64,000 nt of DNA. Origin: Pyxidicoccus fallax. GTDB lineage: Bacteria > Myxococcota > Myxococcia > Myxococcales > Myxococcaceae. The notes beneath the pieces were generated by a model. It searched no databases. It had not been told where the DNA came from and worked only from the letters and a program-made list of their open reading frames with translations. Location: positions 1 through 64,000 of the forward strand of contig NZ_JABBJJ010000016.1 of the NCBI RefSeq assembly GCF_012933655.1, in the 5' to 3' direction. Position numbers and translations under genes: made by a program. Positions 8,200 to 17,856 of the stretch are shown here, piece after piece (the stretch's first letter is position 1; each line of letters starts with the position of its first letter).

Positions 8200-8781
8200 A
8201 TGACGCCCGGCGACGACAGAATCCTCCTGATACTGGACCTGGACGAGACGCTCATCCATGCCCGGGACGAGCGCCTGGAGCGCGACGCGGACTTCCAGGT
8301 GTTCGGCTACCACGTCTACGTGCGGCCACACCTGGAGCCCTTCCTCCAGGAGTGCGCCGCCCGGTTCCGCCTCGCGGTCTGGTCCTCCGCGTCGGATGAC
8401 TACGTCGCGGAGATCGTGAGGCGCATCCTCCCGGGCGGGCTCGACCTGGAGTTCGTCTGGGGACGGAGCCGGTGCACGCTGGCGCTCGACAGCCGGAAGG
8501 TGCAGGAGGAGGGATTCCTCGACCCGGGCTCCCACTACAGCTACGCCAAGAAGCTCGCGAAGCTGAAGCGGCGAGGCTACCGCCTGGAGCGCGTCCTCAT
8601 CGTCGACGACACGCCCGCCAAGTGCATCCACAACTACGGCAACGCCATCTACGTGAAGGAGTACGAGGGCCAGCCCCAGGACACCGAGCTGCTCGACCTG
8701 GGCCGGTACCTGGCGACGCTCGCGGAGGCCGCCAACGTGCGGACGCTGGAGAAGCGCGACTGGCGGCGACAGCTCGGGTGA
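8200..8781 (+). CDS. FCP1-like HAD-superfamily phosphatase
   Basis: 193-aa HAD phosphatase with an FCP1/NIF homology domain, a fold best known from eukaryotic RNA polymerase II CTD phosphatases and small CTD phosphatases. The DxDxT signature is Asp13-Leu-Asp15-Glu-Thr17 in LLILDLDETLIH. Motif 2 lies in LAVWSSASDDYV, and the Lys/Asp end motif in RVLIVDDTPAKC. Bacterial substrates of this clade are not known to me; phosphoprotein or nucleic-acid ends are both possible. I chose ATG 8200, with GGAG about 8 nt before it, over an in-frame start at 8059. The longer form would add 47 residues of atypical sequence and would run into the RNA region. It lies directly downstream of the two tRNA-like RNAs. 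Confidence 0.8.
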   Translation: MTPGDDRILLILDLDETLIHARDERLERDADFQVFGYHVYVRPHLEPFLQECAARFRLAVWSSASDDYVAEIVRRILPGGLDLEFVWGRSRCTLALDSRKVQEEGFLDPGSHYSYAKKLAKLKRRGYRLERVLIVDDTPAKCIHNYGNAIYVKEYEGQPQDTELLDLGRYLATLAEAANVRTLEKRDWRRQLG

Positions 8782-8842
8782 TGCAGTGGGTCGCCCGGAC
8801 CCCTGTCAGGGGAGCCTCCCCGGGGACGTGTATGCTGCCACC

Positions 8843-10030
8843 ATGCTCCTGCCACTGATTGCCCTGCTCGCCACCGCTCCCGCTGCTCCCGCCCCCGCCG
8901 CCGACCCGGCGCCCCAGGGAGAAGAGGCACGTGGGGCGCGGCTCGAACCCGCGTACCTCGACTTCGCCCAGGCGGTGGAGAAGGGCATCAACGCACGGAA
9001 CGGCGAGGCGCTCGACGCGCACATCGACCGGGAGGCCATCTTCAAGAGGAGCACCGCGGGCGTGCAGGTGCCCCCGGACTTCGCCGCCGGCTTCAAGAAG
9101 GGCCTGCAGCAGGGCGCCACGCTGGGCTTCGGCAAGCAGCTCGTCGCCGCGTTCGACGAGGAGTCCACCTTCACGCTGCTGCGCACCCGCTCCGTCAAGG
9201 GCGTGCCACGCGCCCTCTTCCGCTCGGTGAGCACGCGGGGCCTGAACTACCTGGACCTGGAGCTGGCCCGGGACGCCAGCGGACAGGTGCGCGTGGTGGA
9301 CATCTACCCGTACGTCTCCGGTGAGTTCATCACCGAGACGCTGCGCCGCGCCTACCTCTCCGCCGCCGCGGACGCCAAGCTGAACCTGGTGGACCGGCTG
9401 ATGGGCAAGGAGCAGACGTACCTCAAGAACCTGCCCCGGCTGCAGGCGATGCAGCAGGCCTTCCAGGCCGGGAAGCACGAGGAGGTCTTGCGCCTCCATG
9501 GAGAGCTCCCCGCGGCCCTCAAGAACGAGAAGGTCGCGCTGCTGCTGCGGCTGCAGTCCGCCGCCGCGATTTCCATCGAGGGCGAGGCCTACGCGCAGGC
9601 CATCGCCGACTACGAGAAGGCCCTGCCCAACGACCCGAGCGTCGAGCTCGTCTCCTTCGACGGCTACCTGCTGCGCAAGGACCACGCCGGGGCCATCCGC
9701 GCCATGGACAAGCTGGACCGGCGCGTGCGCGACCCGTACCTCTCCGTGCTGCGCGGCAACGTGATGCTCGACAAGGGAGACACGGCCGAGGCGCGCCGCC
9801 ACTACGTGGCCGCCATCACCGCCGAGCCCACGCTCCTCGTGGGCCACTGGAGCCTCGCCGGGCTGGCGCTCCAGGAGAAGCAGTACAAGGAGCTGGGCGA
9901 GCGGCTCGACGCCATCGAGGCCACGGGCCTGGTGCAGCTCAATGACGTGGCAACCGTGCCCGAGTACGCGGGCTTCGTGAAGAGCCCCGAGTACAAGGTC
10001 TGGAAGAAGCGCCGCGCGGCGAAGAAGTAG
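8843..10030 (+). CDS. secreted TPR-repeat protein
   Basis: 395-aa exported protein. The signal peptide (MLLPLIALLATAPAAPAPA) leads into an Ala/Pro linker. A globular domain of about 130 residues (around AQAVEKGINARNGEALDAHI) resembles the small alpha/beta domains of the SnoaL/NTF2 type but cannot be assigned firmly. From about residue 190 the sequence becomes helical with tetratricopeptide spacing (QAFQAGKHEEVLRLHGELP, AQAIADYEKALPNDPSVEL, VMLDKGDTAEARRHYVAAIT). It probably acts as an envelope scaffold; no catalytic motif is seen. The start at 8843 was preferred to 8786 because the hydrophobic signal begins there. Confidence 0.75.
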   Translation: MLLPLIALLATAPAAPAPAADPAPQGEEARGARLEPAYLDFAQAVEKGINARNGEALDAHIDREAIFKRSTAGVQVPPDFAAGFKKGLQQGATLGFGKQLVAAFDEESTFTLLRTRSVKGVPRALFRSVSTRGLNYLDLELARDASGQVRVVDIYPYVSGEFITETLRRAYLSAAADAKLNLVDRLMGKEQTYLKNLPRLQAMQQAFQAGKHEEVLRLHGELPAALKNEKVALLLRLQSAAAISIEGEAYAQAIADYEKALPNDPSVELVSFDGYLLRKDHAGAIRAMDKLDRRVRDPYLSVLRGNVMLDKGDTAEARRHYVAAITAEPTLLVGHWSLAGLALQEKQYKELGERLDAIEATGLVQLNDVATVPEYAGFVKSPEYKVWKKRRAAKK

Positions 10031-10204
10031 CCGTCACGAGCGGGAGGGCGAGCGGCGCATCTCGTCCTCGTAGCCGGGGCGCACCCCCACGGCCGGGCAT
10101 CGCATCGGAACGGCTGCTCGCTCGCTTCCGGACTCACACTCCGAGCGCAGCTCTCGCGGGCCCCGGCCTCGCGGTACAGTCGGGCCCTCTTCCGGGAGAA
10201 CTCG

Positions 10205-11107
10205 ATGCCCTGGCGATTTCGCGTCCTGCTGCTCACCGCGCTGCTGGTGGGAACGACCTCGTGTCACCGCGGGGCCGCGCGGCGCGCGCCGGAGCGCACG
10301 TGCGCGGTGCTGTCCGTGGGCGGGGCGAAGGGGCTCGCACACCTGGGGGCGCTGGATGCGCTGAAGGCGCGAGGCGTGCACATCGACTGCGTGGTGGGCA
10401 ACAGCATGGGCGCGGTGGTGGGCAGCCTCTATGCGTCCGCGCCCCAGGCGGACCTGCGGGCGCGCTACCGGAAGTTCTTCTCCGACTACGAGCGGGAGAC
10501 GGTGCGCGAGGCGAAGAAGCGCGGCACGGTGGGCGCGGCGATTGGACTGCTCGCGGTGCTGCTGTCGGGAGGCTCGCTGGCGCCGGCGCTCGCGGCGGGG
10601 GCGCTCGGGGCGGCGGGTGGAGCGTCCACGGTGCCGCCGCTCAGCCATGAGCGCTTCACCGAGGTGCTGGACTCCTTCTACCTGGGGGCCCGCGTCGAGG
10701 AACTGCCCGTGCCCTTCGTCACCTTCTACCAGGAGCCCACGAACCAGGGGCTCCGGCGGGTGACGGTGACGCGAGGGCCGGTGGCGTCGGCGGTGGCGGC
10801 GAGCGCGGCGAATCCGTTCCTGTTCGAGGACGCGACGCTGGAGCGCATCGACCCGGGGGCGGACCGCGTCTCGGCGGTGCCGGTCCACGATGCGTGCACG
10901 CTCTTCCCGGGCTCGCGGCTCATCGCCATCAACGTCACCGAGGAGCCCGCGTTCTACCGGCCGGACATGGGCTGCGAGGTGTGGGAGGTCCGCGTCGACA
11001 TGGAGCACCCGGCGAACGAGGCGCTGATGGGCAGCGGGACCGACTTCGACGCGACGTACGCCGCCGGCTTCGATGCCGTCAGCCGGGCGCTGGAACGTCT
11101 GCGCTGA
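10205..11107 (+). CDS. patatin-like phospholipase lipoprotein
   Basis: 300-aa predicted lipoprotein with a patatin acyl-hydrolase domain. Its lipobox is GTTSC (Cys20). The oxyanion-hole element VGGAKGLAHLGALDAL and the nucleophile elbow GNSMG (catalytic Ser in GxSxG) are clear. The catalytic Asp element, normally DGG, reads IDPGADRVSAVPVHDA: the Asp remains but the second Gly is displaced, which is unusual. A hydrophobic Ala/Gly-rich insertion (GLLAVLLSGGSLAPALAAGA) between the two halves could contact the membrane. The likely role is hydrolysis of phospholipid or acyl esters at the envelope. The gene is a single unit converging with the hybrid kinase gene. Confidence 0.8.
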   Translation: MPWRFRVLLLTALLVGTTSCHRGAARRAPERTCAVLSVGGAKGLAHLGALDALKARGVHIDCVVGNSMGAVVGSLYASAPQADLRARYRKFFSDYERETVREAKKRGTVGAAIGLLAVLLSGGSLAPALAAGALGAAGGASTVPPLSHERFTEVLDSFYLGARVEELPVPFVTFYQEPTNQGLRRVTVTRGPVASAVAASAANPFLFEDATLERIDPGADRVSAVPVHDACTLFPGSRLIAINVTEEPAFYRPDMGCEVWEVRVDMEHPANEALMGSGTDFDATYAAGFDAVSRALERLR

Positions 11108-11113
11108 AGGGCC

Positions 11114-14095
11114 CTACCTCCGCAGCGGCAGCCGCACCGTGAACAGCGCCCCCTCCCCCTGCTGGCTCTCCACCTGGATGCCGCCGCCCATGGCCTCGAC
11201 AATCTGCCGGGAGATGTAGAGCCCCAGCCCCAGGCCACCGTAGTGCCGGTCGGAGACGCCGCGCTCGAAGCGGCCGAACAGCCTCGGCATCGCCTCGGAG
11301 GAGATGCCGATGCCCTCGTCCCTCACGCGCAGCCGCGCCTGGCCCTCGTCCGCGTCCACCTCGATGTCGACCGGCTTGCCCGCGCCATACTTCGCCGCGT
11401 TGGACAGCAGGTTCACCACCACCTGCTCCAGCCGTGAGCCATCCCAGTACCCGCGGACCTCCACCGGAACCCTCAGGCGCACCTCGCAGCCCGCCTGCGT
11501 GAAGACGGCCTCCAGCCGCTCCACCCCGTCCCGCACCACCTGCCCCAGGTCCACCTCCGACAGCTCCAGCGCCAGCTTCCCCAACGACAAACGGCTCACG
11601 TCCAGCAGGCTGTCCACCAGCGAGGTCAGCCGGTCCACCTGTCGCACCGCCGCGCCCAGCCGCGTCCGCGCCTTCTCCGGCGGCCCCTCGCCCACCGCCC
11701 GCTCCACGAGCGAATGCTGCAGCCGCAGCGACGTCAGCGGCGTCTTCAGCTCATGGCTCGCCACCGAGAGGAACTCGTCCCGCAGCCGGATGGCCGCCTG
11801 CGCGTCCCGGTACAGCTCCGCGCGCTCCATCGCCTGCGCGCACTGGCGCGAGATGGCCTCCAGGAACGTCTTCTCCCGGAGCCGGAACGGCCGCTCCCGC
11901 GTCCACCCCAGGATGATGAGCCCCAGCACCCGCTGCTCCGTCACCAGCGGCAACACGGCCCGTGCCCCCTCGCCCGCGGCCTCGGTGACGGGCGCCAGCT
12001 CCGGCACATGGGCCAGACACTCGGCGAGCGTGGCGGACCACAGCGGCTGGCCCCCCCGCACCACCTCCCGCAGCCGACTGCCCTCGTCCACGGTGAGCCG
12101 CTCGAAGACCGCGGCATGCCCCTCCGGATAGCCGAAGTGACGCACGAGCCGCACCGCGCCGTCCCGCAACCGCAGGATGGCGCCCCGCTGCGCCTGCGTG
12201 GCCTGGAGCCCCTCGTGGATGATGACCTCCGCCATCTCCTCCAGCGAGGCGGCCCGCGACAGCGCCGCGGTGATGCCCTGGAGCCGCGCGGTGCGCGCCT
12301 GGGCGTCCTTCGCCTCCTCGAACAGGAGCGCGCTGTCCATGGAGAGGCCGGCCCGGCGGGCCAGCTCCCGCGCCATCTCCACGTCGCGGGGCCCATACCG
12401 CCGCGCGCCCGCTTCAATCATCAGGGTCAGCGCCCCCAGCACCCGCCCACGCGCCTGCAACGGCACGCAGAGCACGGACTTGATGCCGAGCCGCCGCCCC
12501 ATCGCCAAATGCTCCCCATCCCGCGAGAAGGCGGGCAACGACTCCTCCGTCAGCTCCGGCAGGCACAGCGGCTCGCCCGTGCGCAGCACCCGGGCGATGC
12601 CCACGTCGGAGCCCAGGTCGACGGGATGGCGGCGGGCCAGCTCGAAGGCCAGCGCCACGCGCTCGGGATTCGCGTGCACCGCCACCCGCCGCTCCACCCC
12701 ACCCTGCTCGGTGAGCACGTCCACCGCGCACCAGTCCGCGAGCTGCGGCACCGACAGCTCCGCGAGCCGCTGGAGCACCATGTCCCCATCCAGCGAGTAG
12801 GCCAGGACCTCGCCGGCCCGCGCCAGGAAGGCGAAGCGGTCCTCGGCCTCCTTGCGCGCCGTCAGGTCCTGGAAGCTCGCGGCCCGGTAGGTGACGTTGC
12901 CGTGCTCGTCCTTCAGCGCCACCCCGTCCACCAGCATGGGGAAGCGGCTGCCGTCCTTGCGCAGGTGGAGGTTCTCGTACGTGTGGTGCCCCTTCTCGAT
13001 GGTCCGCGACAGCTCCGCCTTGAAGGCATCGAAGGTCTCGGGCGCGAGCACCTCCCGCACGTGCCTCCCGACGACCTCCTCGGGCGAGTCATACCCGTGC
13101 AGGCGCGCGAAGGCGGGGTTGACGGCGTTGAGGCGCCAGGTCTCCGGGTCCGTGCTGGCGATGCCCCAGCCCGCATGCTGGAAGAGCCGGTCCCACCGCT
13201 CCAGCTGTTCCGCCTGGCGGTGCAGGTCCTCGGCCAGCGCCTCCGCGCACCGTCGGGCGCGCACGAGCTCCGTCACCTCCACCGAGAAGGTGATGAGCCC
13301 ATCCACCTGCCCTCGCGCGTCGAACGTGGGCTGGTAGGTGAGGTTGAAGAAGGACTCCTCGAGCTGGCCGGTGCCGTGGCGGTCCAGCGACACCCTGAAC
13401 TCGGTGCCCACGAAGGGCTCGCCCGTCTCCATCACCCGCCGCAGCCGGGCCATGACCTCCGGCTGGGACACGACTTCCGGCATCACCTCCGCCAGCGAGG
13501 CGCCCACCGGAACGGGCCGTCCGATGATTTTCTCGTAGAGGGTGTTGGCGAACTCGAAGACGAAGTCCGGTCCCCGGGTGATGGAGATGGCCGCCGAGGA
13601 CTGCTGCATGAAGATGCGATGCAGGTGCTGCTGGTGGGTGTGCTCGAGCAGCTCGCGCTCCCGGGCCTGGGTCCGCGCCGACTGGCGCTGGATTTCCTGC
13701 CGCGCGCGGTAGAGGTCCATGAAGACGGACACCTTCGCGCACAGCACCTGGGGCACGAAGGGCTTGGTGAGGAAGTCCACCGCGCCGGAGCCGTAGGCCG
13801 CGAGGACCTCCTGCTGGCTCCACTGGAACGCGGTGATGAAGATGATGGGCACGTCGCGCGTGCGCTCGCGTTGCTTGATGAGCGCCGCCGTCTCCAGGCC
13901 GCTCAGCCCTTCCATCTGCACGTCCAGGAGGATGACGGCGTAGTCCTCCCGCATGAGGTAGCGCAGCGCCTCCCGGCCCGAGGCGGCCTTGTCCAGTCCC
14001 ACGCCCAGTGGCGCGAGCACGGTCTCCAGCACCAGCAGGTTGGCCGGGTTGTCGTCCACCAGCAGGACGCGCGGCGCGGTGGCGCGCGAGTCCAT
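11114..14095 (-). CDS. hybrid sensor histidine kinase (REC-PAS-PAS-GAF-GAF-HisKA-HATPase)
   Basis: 993-aa soluble hybrid kinase. In order it has an N-terminal receiver (Asp14/Asp15 acidic pair, phospho-acceptor Asp58 in ILLDVQM, conserved Lys in FLTKPF), two PAS domains (the second with the HGYDSPEEVVGR pattern and a PAC-like EHGNVTYRAASFQDLT) and two GAF-type domains. A HisKA dimerisation domain follows with His781 in SVASHELKTPLTSL, then a HATPase with N box (VVNLLSNAAKYG), G1 (VRDEGIGIS) and G2 (LGLGLYISRQIV). There is no transmembrane segment, so it senses cytoplasmic or diffusible cues and takes phosphate through its own receiver. The ATG at 14095 has a purine-rich GGAGGGGGG ahead of it; the frame extends to 14191 with other ATGs. 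No partner regulator is adjacent. Confidence 0.85.
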   Translation of the reverse strand: MDSRATAPRVLLVDDNPANLLVLETVLAPLGVGLDKAASGREALRYLMREDYAVILLDVQMEGLSGLETAALIKQRERTRDVPIIFITAFQWSQQEVLAAYGSGAVDFLTKPFVPQVLCAKVSVFMDLYRARQEIQRQSARTQARERELLEHTHQQHLHRIFMQQSSAAISITRGPDFVFEFANTLYEKIIGRPVPVGASLAEVMPEVVSQPEVMARLRRVMETGEPFVGTEFRVSLDRHGTGQLEESFFNLTYQPTFDARGQVDGLITFSVEVTELVRARRCAEALAEDLHRQAEQLERWDRLFQHAGWGIASTDPETWRLNAVNPAFARLHGYDSPEEVVGRHVREVLAPETFDAFKAELSRTIEKGHHTYENLHLRKDGSRFPMLVDGVALKDEHGNVTYRAASFQDLTARKEAEDRFAFLARAGEVLAYSLDGDMVLQRLAELSVPQLADWCAVDVLTEQGGVERRVAVHANPERVALAFELARRHPVDLGSDVGIARVLRTGEPLCLPELTEESLPAFSRDGEHLAMGRRLGIKSVLCVPLQARGRVLGALTLMIEAGARRYGPRDVEMARELARRAGLSMDSALLFEEAKDAQARTARLQGITAALSRAASLEEMAEVIIHEGLQATQAQRGAILRLRDGAVRLVRHFGYPEGHAAVFERLTVDEGSRLREVVRGGQPLWSATLAECLAHVPELAPVTEAAGEGARAVLPLVTEQRVLGLIILGWTRERPFRLREKTFLEAISRQCAQAMERAELYRDAQAAIRLRDEFLSVASHELKTPLTSLRLQHSLVERAVGEGPPEKARTRLGAAVRQVDRLTSLVDSLLDVSRLSLGKLALELSEVDLGQVVRDGVERLEAVFTQAGCEVRLRVPVEVRGYWDGSRLEQVVVNLLSNAAKYGAGKPVDIEVDADEGQARLRVRDEGIGISSEAMPRLFGRFERGVSDRHYGGLGLGLYISRQIVEAMGGGIQVESQQGEGALFTVRLPLRR

Positions 14096-14226
14096 GACGT
14101 TGCCCCCCTCCACCTCCGGAGACCCGACGGGCTCACGCTCCAGTCCTGGAGGCGCCATCAGGATGCGAGACGAGGTGGGCATGGCCCACACTTAACGGCT
14201 CACGGAGAGGAGGACAATCCGTGCTT

Positions 14227-16026
14227 TCATCCAGGTGGGGCCCGCGCGACATCCACTTTCAGGTCGAACGACAGGTCCGGCGACGTCCTGCCGTTCTGTT
14301 TCACCATCACCGAGACGGTGTTCTCCCCCTGCACGAAGACCTCGGGCGGCAGCGTGACGTCCACCCGCTCGTTCTCCGCGGAGGCCGTCGCGTACTTCGC
14401 GTGCGCGGTGCCCACACCCATATTCCGCGTCAGCACGAGCGTGCCGTTCACCCACACGGCGATGCCATCATCGAAGATGGCGCTCAACGTGACGTCGACG
14501 GCGGGCCCGTCCAGGGTGACCTTCTTGCGGAAATAGACACTCGTCTGGGCCGGAGTCGTAGCGGGAAGTACGGTGGTCTCGTCCCTGTCCCCGTAGCCGA
14601 GCTGCCCCGCGCCGGAGCCCCAGGCGGAGTCATCGAAGCCCGCCAGGTACCAGCCGGCGCCCGGGTCCAGGCCGCTCGCCTCGTACTTCCAGGTGTCCCC
14701 GAACCGGATGACGGGCCGCAGCGGGGTGAGGTCCTCCAGGGCGTGCGCGTCCATGGCCAGGGTGCCCGGGCCGATGAGGGACAGCCCCACGCTGATGGCG
14801 GTCGCCTCGGCGGGCGCCGGAGGCGTCGTCCACTCGGCCGTGACGTATGACGCGCTGTGCGGCAGCAGCGGCCCCTGCGCCCACCAGACCCAGCCTCCGG
14901 CGGCGGTGCGATAGTACGCGGCGAAGCGCGCCGGGCCGTCCGTCCGGTACAGGGCGCGTGCCCGATACCGGTGCCCGGGCCGGGCCGGCGGCGCGCAGGC
15001 GCCCAGGTCCTGCGACGAGATGAGCTTCACGTCGCCGGAGACATGGCGGGTGATGGTGACCTGCGCGGCCCGGCTCCCGTCCGGCGCGTCCCCGGGCTCG
15101 CTCCACACCGCCGTGACGTCGCCGTAGCTCTTGCGCATCCAGCAGTCCGGGAGGGCGTCGCCGTTGGCGTCCTCCTCCAGCGAGGGATTGAACAGCAATT
15201 GGCTCGCGTCCGGGCGCTCCGGAGGCGGCGGTCCGGGCACCGGCGGATGGACGGGGCCTCCCATCACCTCGTGCACGGTGCGCACCGTGGTGCCCTGGAC
15301 GGCACGCGGGGCGAGCCACGCCAGGAAGGCGTCCAGCGTCGCCGGGGTGATGGAGAGCGAACCACAGCCGTCGCACACGTCATGGATGACGAACGTCACC
15401 CAGCCACCGCCCCCCTGCTCCGCCCGCGTCACCGCGTCCTGGAGGTCCTGGAGCGTGGTGGTGGAGTCCACGGAGCTGAACACCCGAATCACATACGGGT
15501 CTCTCGGTGGAACGAGCTCCGCCACCGGGCAGTTCGCACAGCCTCCCGGCGACAGGAGCCCCGCGCTGTCCCGGCCGGAGTTGTAGCCACACTCCATGAC
15601 GAGCCGCCGCGTCGTCGCGTCCAGCGCGCCGTACGGGTACGCGAAGGACGTCACCGTCAGGCCCGCCGCGCTCAGGGCCACGCGCTCGTCGCAGATCTGC
15701 CGGGCCTGCTCTCCGGGGTCCAGGTCCGTCAGGCGCGGGTGGCTGACGGTGTGCCCGCCAATCTCGTGCCCCTCGGCCTGGAACGCCTGGAGCTGCGCCA
15801 GCGTCAGCCGGGTGGACTGCCCGATGCGCCCGCTGTTCACATAGAACGTCCCCCGCATGCCATGGCGGGCGAGCAGCGCGCGGCCCTCGGCCTGGTTCGC
15901 CCGGCCGTCGTCGAACGTGAAGGAGACGACGACCGGCGCGGGCGTCTGCGCATGGGCCTCCCGCGTCCGTCCCCCCAGCAACACCAGCAACGTCGACAAC
16001 CCGAACAACACACAGACCCGAGGCAT
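14227..16026 (-). CDS. secreted polysaccharide deacetylase with C-terminal beta domains
   Basis: 599-aa exported enzyme. After a signal peptide (MPRVCVLFGLSTLLVLLGG to about residue 30) comes a NodB-type carbohydrate esterase 4 domain. The Asp-Asp pair is in SFTFDDGRANQ, metal-binding His residues are in GGHTVSHPRL, and the FAYPYGALD and FVIHDVC blocks complete the active site. These enzymes remove N-acetyl groups from chitin or peptidoglycan-type polymers. The C-terminal half is two beta-rich modules joined by a Pro linker. The last (from FGDTWKYEASG to the end) has the FDDSAWGSGAGQLGYGD pattern common in secreted enzymes of myxobacteria and likely mediates polysaccharide binding. The start could be a few codons upstream (GTG near 16047); the SD is weak either way. 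Confidence 0.8.
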   Translation of the reverse strand: MPRVCVLFGLSTLLVLLGGRTREAHAQTPAPVVVSFTFDDGRANQAEGRALLARHGMRGTFYVNSGRIGQSTRLTLAQLQAFQAEGHEIGGHTVSHPRLTDLDPGEQARQICDERVALSAAGLTVTSFAYPYGALDATTRRLVMECGYNSGRDSAGLLSPGGCANCPVAELVPPRDPYVIRVFSSVDSTTTLQDLQDAVTRAEQGGGGWVTFVIHDVCDGCGSLSITPATLDAFLAWLAPRAVQGTTVRTVHEVMGGPVHPPVPGPPPPERPDASQLLFNPSLEEDANGDALPDCWMRKSYGDVTAVWSEPGDAPDGSRAAQVTITRHVSGDVKLISSQDLGACAPPARPGHRYRARALYRTDGPARFAAYYRTAAGGWVWWAQGPLLPHSASYVTAEWTTPPAPAEATAISVGLSLIGPGTLAMDAHALEDLTPLRPVIRFGDTWKYEASGLDPGAGWYLAGFDDSAWGSGAGQLGYGDRDETTVLPATTPAQTSVYFRKKVTLDGPAVDVTLSAIFDDGIAVWVNGTLVLTRNMGVGTAHAKYATASAENERVDVTLPPEVFVQGENTVSVMVKQNGRTSPDLSFDLKVDVARAPPG

Positions 16027-16146
16027 GATGACAGCCAAGATCTTCACTGCCACTGCCCGGACAACCCGGGGGCCGAGCGCACCGTGCACCAGTTACCGTA
16101 CGCAAGTGCTTGACGCTGTGCGTGGGGAACGCTCGGATGCGCGGCC

Positions 16147-17805
16147 ATGACCGAGCTGCTCACCCGCGCTGAAGCGTCCAAGTACACGCAGACCTCTCGT
16201 CACTCGGATGTGCTCGCCTTCGTGGACGAGCTCTGCCGCCGCACGAAGCTCGTCCGCCGCGTCGACTTCGGGAAGAGCGGCGAGGGCCAGCCCCTGATGG
16301 CGCTCATCGTGAGCGACCGCAACTGCTTCACGCCCGAGCTGGCGCGCAAGCAGAAGAAGGCCATCGTGCTCATCGAGGCCAACATCCACGCCGGCGAGGT
16401 GGAGGGCAAGGAGTCGGTGCTCGCGCTCGCCCGCGACCTCACGCTCACCAAGCTGGGGAAGAACATCCTGGACCGGCTGTGCCTCGTGCTGGTGCCCAAC
16501 TTCAACCCCGACGGCAACGACCGCATCAGCCCCAACAACCGCAAGCTCAACCTGAAGGAGCTCGAGGGCCAGGTGAACCCCGAGGGCGGCGTGGGCACGC
16601 GCTACACGGGCGAGGGCTGGAACCTCAACCGCGACAACACGAAGCAGGAGGCCCCGGAGACGCGCGCGCTCGCCGCGCTGTACCAGACGTGGTGGCCGCA
16701 CGTGTTCATCGACTGCCACACCACCGACGGCAGCATCCACGGCTTCGACCTCACCTACGACACGTCGCACTCCAACGAGCCGCTCTTCTCCGAGCTGCGC
16801 GCGTACAACCGGGAGATGCTGGAGCGCGTGGCCGAGGCCGTGAAGAAGCGGCACGACTTCGACAGCTTCTGGTACGGCAACTACAAGCAGGAGGGCGACC
16901 CGAACTCCGGCTGGCACACCTACCCCGCCCTGCCCCGCTTCGGCAGTCACTACCGCGGGCTGCTCGGGCGCATGGACGTGCTGCTGGAGACGTACAGCTA
17001 CATCGACTTCCCGCGCCGCTGCGCGGTGATGCGCGCGTGGCTCCTGGAGCTCATCCGCGACGCCGCGAAGAACGCCAAGGCCTACCGCGCCATCACCGAG
17101 GCCGAGGAGGCCCGCATCATCGAGCGCGGTGAGTCGCCCGACGTGCAGACGCTGGTGGGCATCAACTACGGCGTGGCCACGCGCGACGACAAGGGCGCGC
17201 TCGCCTTCGAGTACCCCGCGTACGCGAAGCCGGGCGACACCGCCCGCATCCTCGCCTACGACGAGGCGAGCATCGCGGAGCGGCGCTACCCCGGGAAGAA
17301 GAAGCGCGTGTACAAGATTCCGCACTACCGCACCTTCGTGCCCACGCAGGCGGTGAGCACCCCGGCGGCGTACCTCGTCCCGGCGGAGCTGGCGTCACGC
17401 CTGGAAGGCCACGGCATCCGCTTCGAGCGCCTGCCGGACACCCGCAGCTTCACCGTGGACAGCTACCGCGTGGCCCGGCGCGAAGAGACCTTCAGCCCCG
17501 ACGTGGCCGCCAACGTGCCGCCCCCCGGAGAGGCCGAGGTGCCCCTCAGCCAGAAGCCCAAGCCCGTGCGCTTCGAGACGGTGCTCACCGTCGCCCCCGA
17601 GCGCACCACGCGCGAGTTCCCCGCCGGGACGCTGTACGTCCCCACCGCGCAGCGCGCCGGCACCCTCGCCGTGTACCTGCTGGAGCCCCACTCCGACGAC
17701 GGCTTCTGCCGCTGGCAGTTCCTCGACAACATGATTGCGGCGGGCGAGCTGTACCCCGTCCACCGCGTCGTGGAGTCCGCCGCCGCGCCCAAGAAGGCGG
17801 AGTGA
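16147..17805 (+). CDS. M14 family zinc carboxypeptidase-like protein
   Basis: 552-aa protein with an M14 metallocarboxypeptidase domain in the first about 300 residues. The zinc-binding HxxE motif is in ANIHAGEVEGKE and the third ligand His in FIDCHTTDG. The region between contains NFNPDGNDR and the substrate-pocket sequence GWNLNRDNTK. There is no signal peptide, so it is probably cytoplasmic, unlike digestive M14 enzymes. A C-terminal region of roughly 200 residues (from about AYDEASIAERRYPGKKK) is beta-rich and not typical of M14, perhaps an ancillary domain. It is divergent from the deacetylase gene, with about 120 bp between the two starts. Actual substrate unknown; peptide or amidated small molecules are possible. 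Confidence 0.8.
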   Translation: MTELLTRAEASKYTQTSRHSDVLAFVDELCRRTKLVRRVDFGKSGEGQPLMALIVSDRNCFTPELARKQKKAIVLIEANIHAGEVEGKESVLALARDLTLTKLGKNILDRLCLVLVPNFNPDGNDRISPNNRKLNLKELEGQVNPEGGVGTRYTGEGWNLNRDNTKQEAPETRALAALYQTWWPHVFIDCHTTDGSIHGFDLTYDTSHSNEPLFSELRAYNREMLERVAEAVKKRHDFDSFWYGNYKQEGDPNSGWHTYPALPRFGSHYRGLLGRMDVLLETYSYIDFPRRCAVMRAWLLELIRDAAKNAKAYRAITEAEEARIIERGESPDVQTLVGINYGVATRDDKGALAFEYPAYAKPGDTARILAYDEASIAERRYPGKKKRVYKIPHYRTFVPTQAVSTPAAYLVPAELASRLEGHGIRFERLPDTRSFTVDSYRVARREETFSPDVAANVPPPGEAEVPLSQKPKPVRFETVLTVAPERTTREFPAGTLYVPTAQRAGTLAVYLLEPHSDDGFCRWQFLDNMIAAGELYPVHRVVESAAAPKKAE

Positions 17806-17856
17806 CGGCGCCGCGGGGTTTCACGGTAGCGTCGGGCCCTCATCCGTGAGGGCCCT

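Noticed and set aside
10205-11107. Catalytically dead patatin
   Set aside because: Although DGG is changed, an Asp is kept at the expected site (IDPGAD) and the GxSxG and oxyanion motifs are intact, so inactivity is not supported.
11714-14536. 940-codon plus-strand frame opposite the hybrid histidine kinase
   Set aside because: The opposite strand encodes clear REC, HisKA and HATPase motifs, so this His/Arg-rich frame is a shadow.
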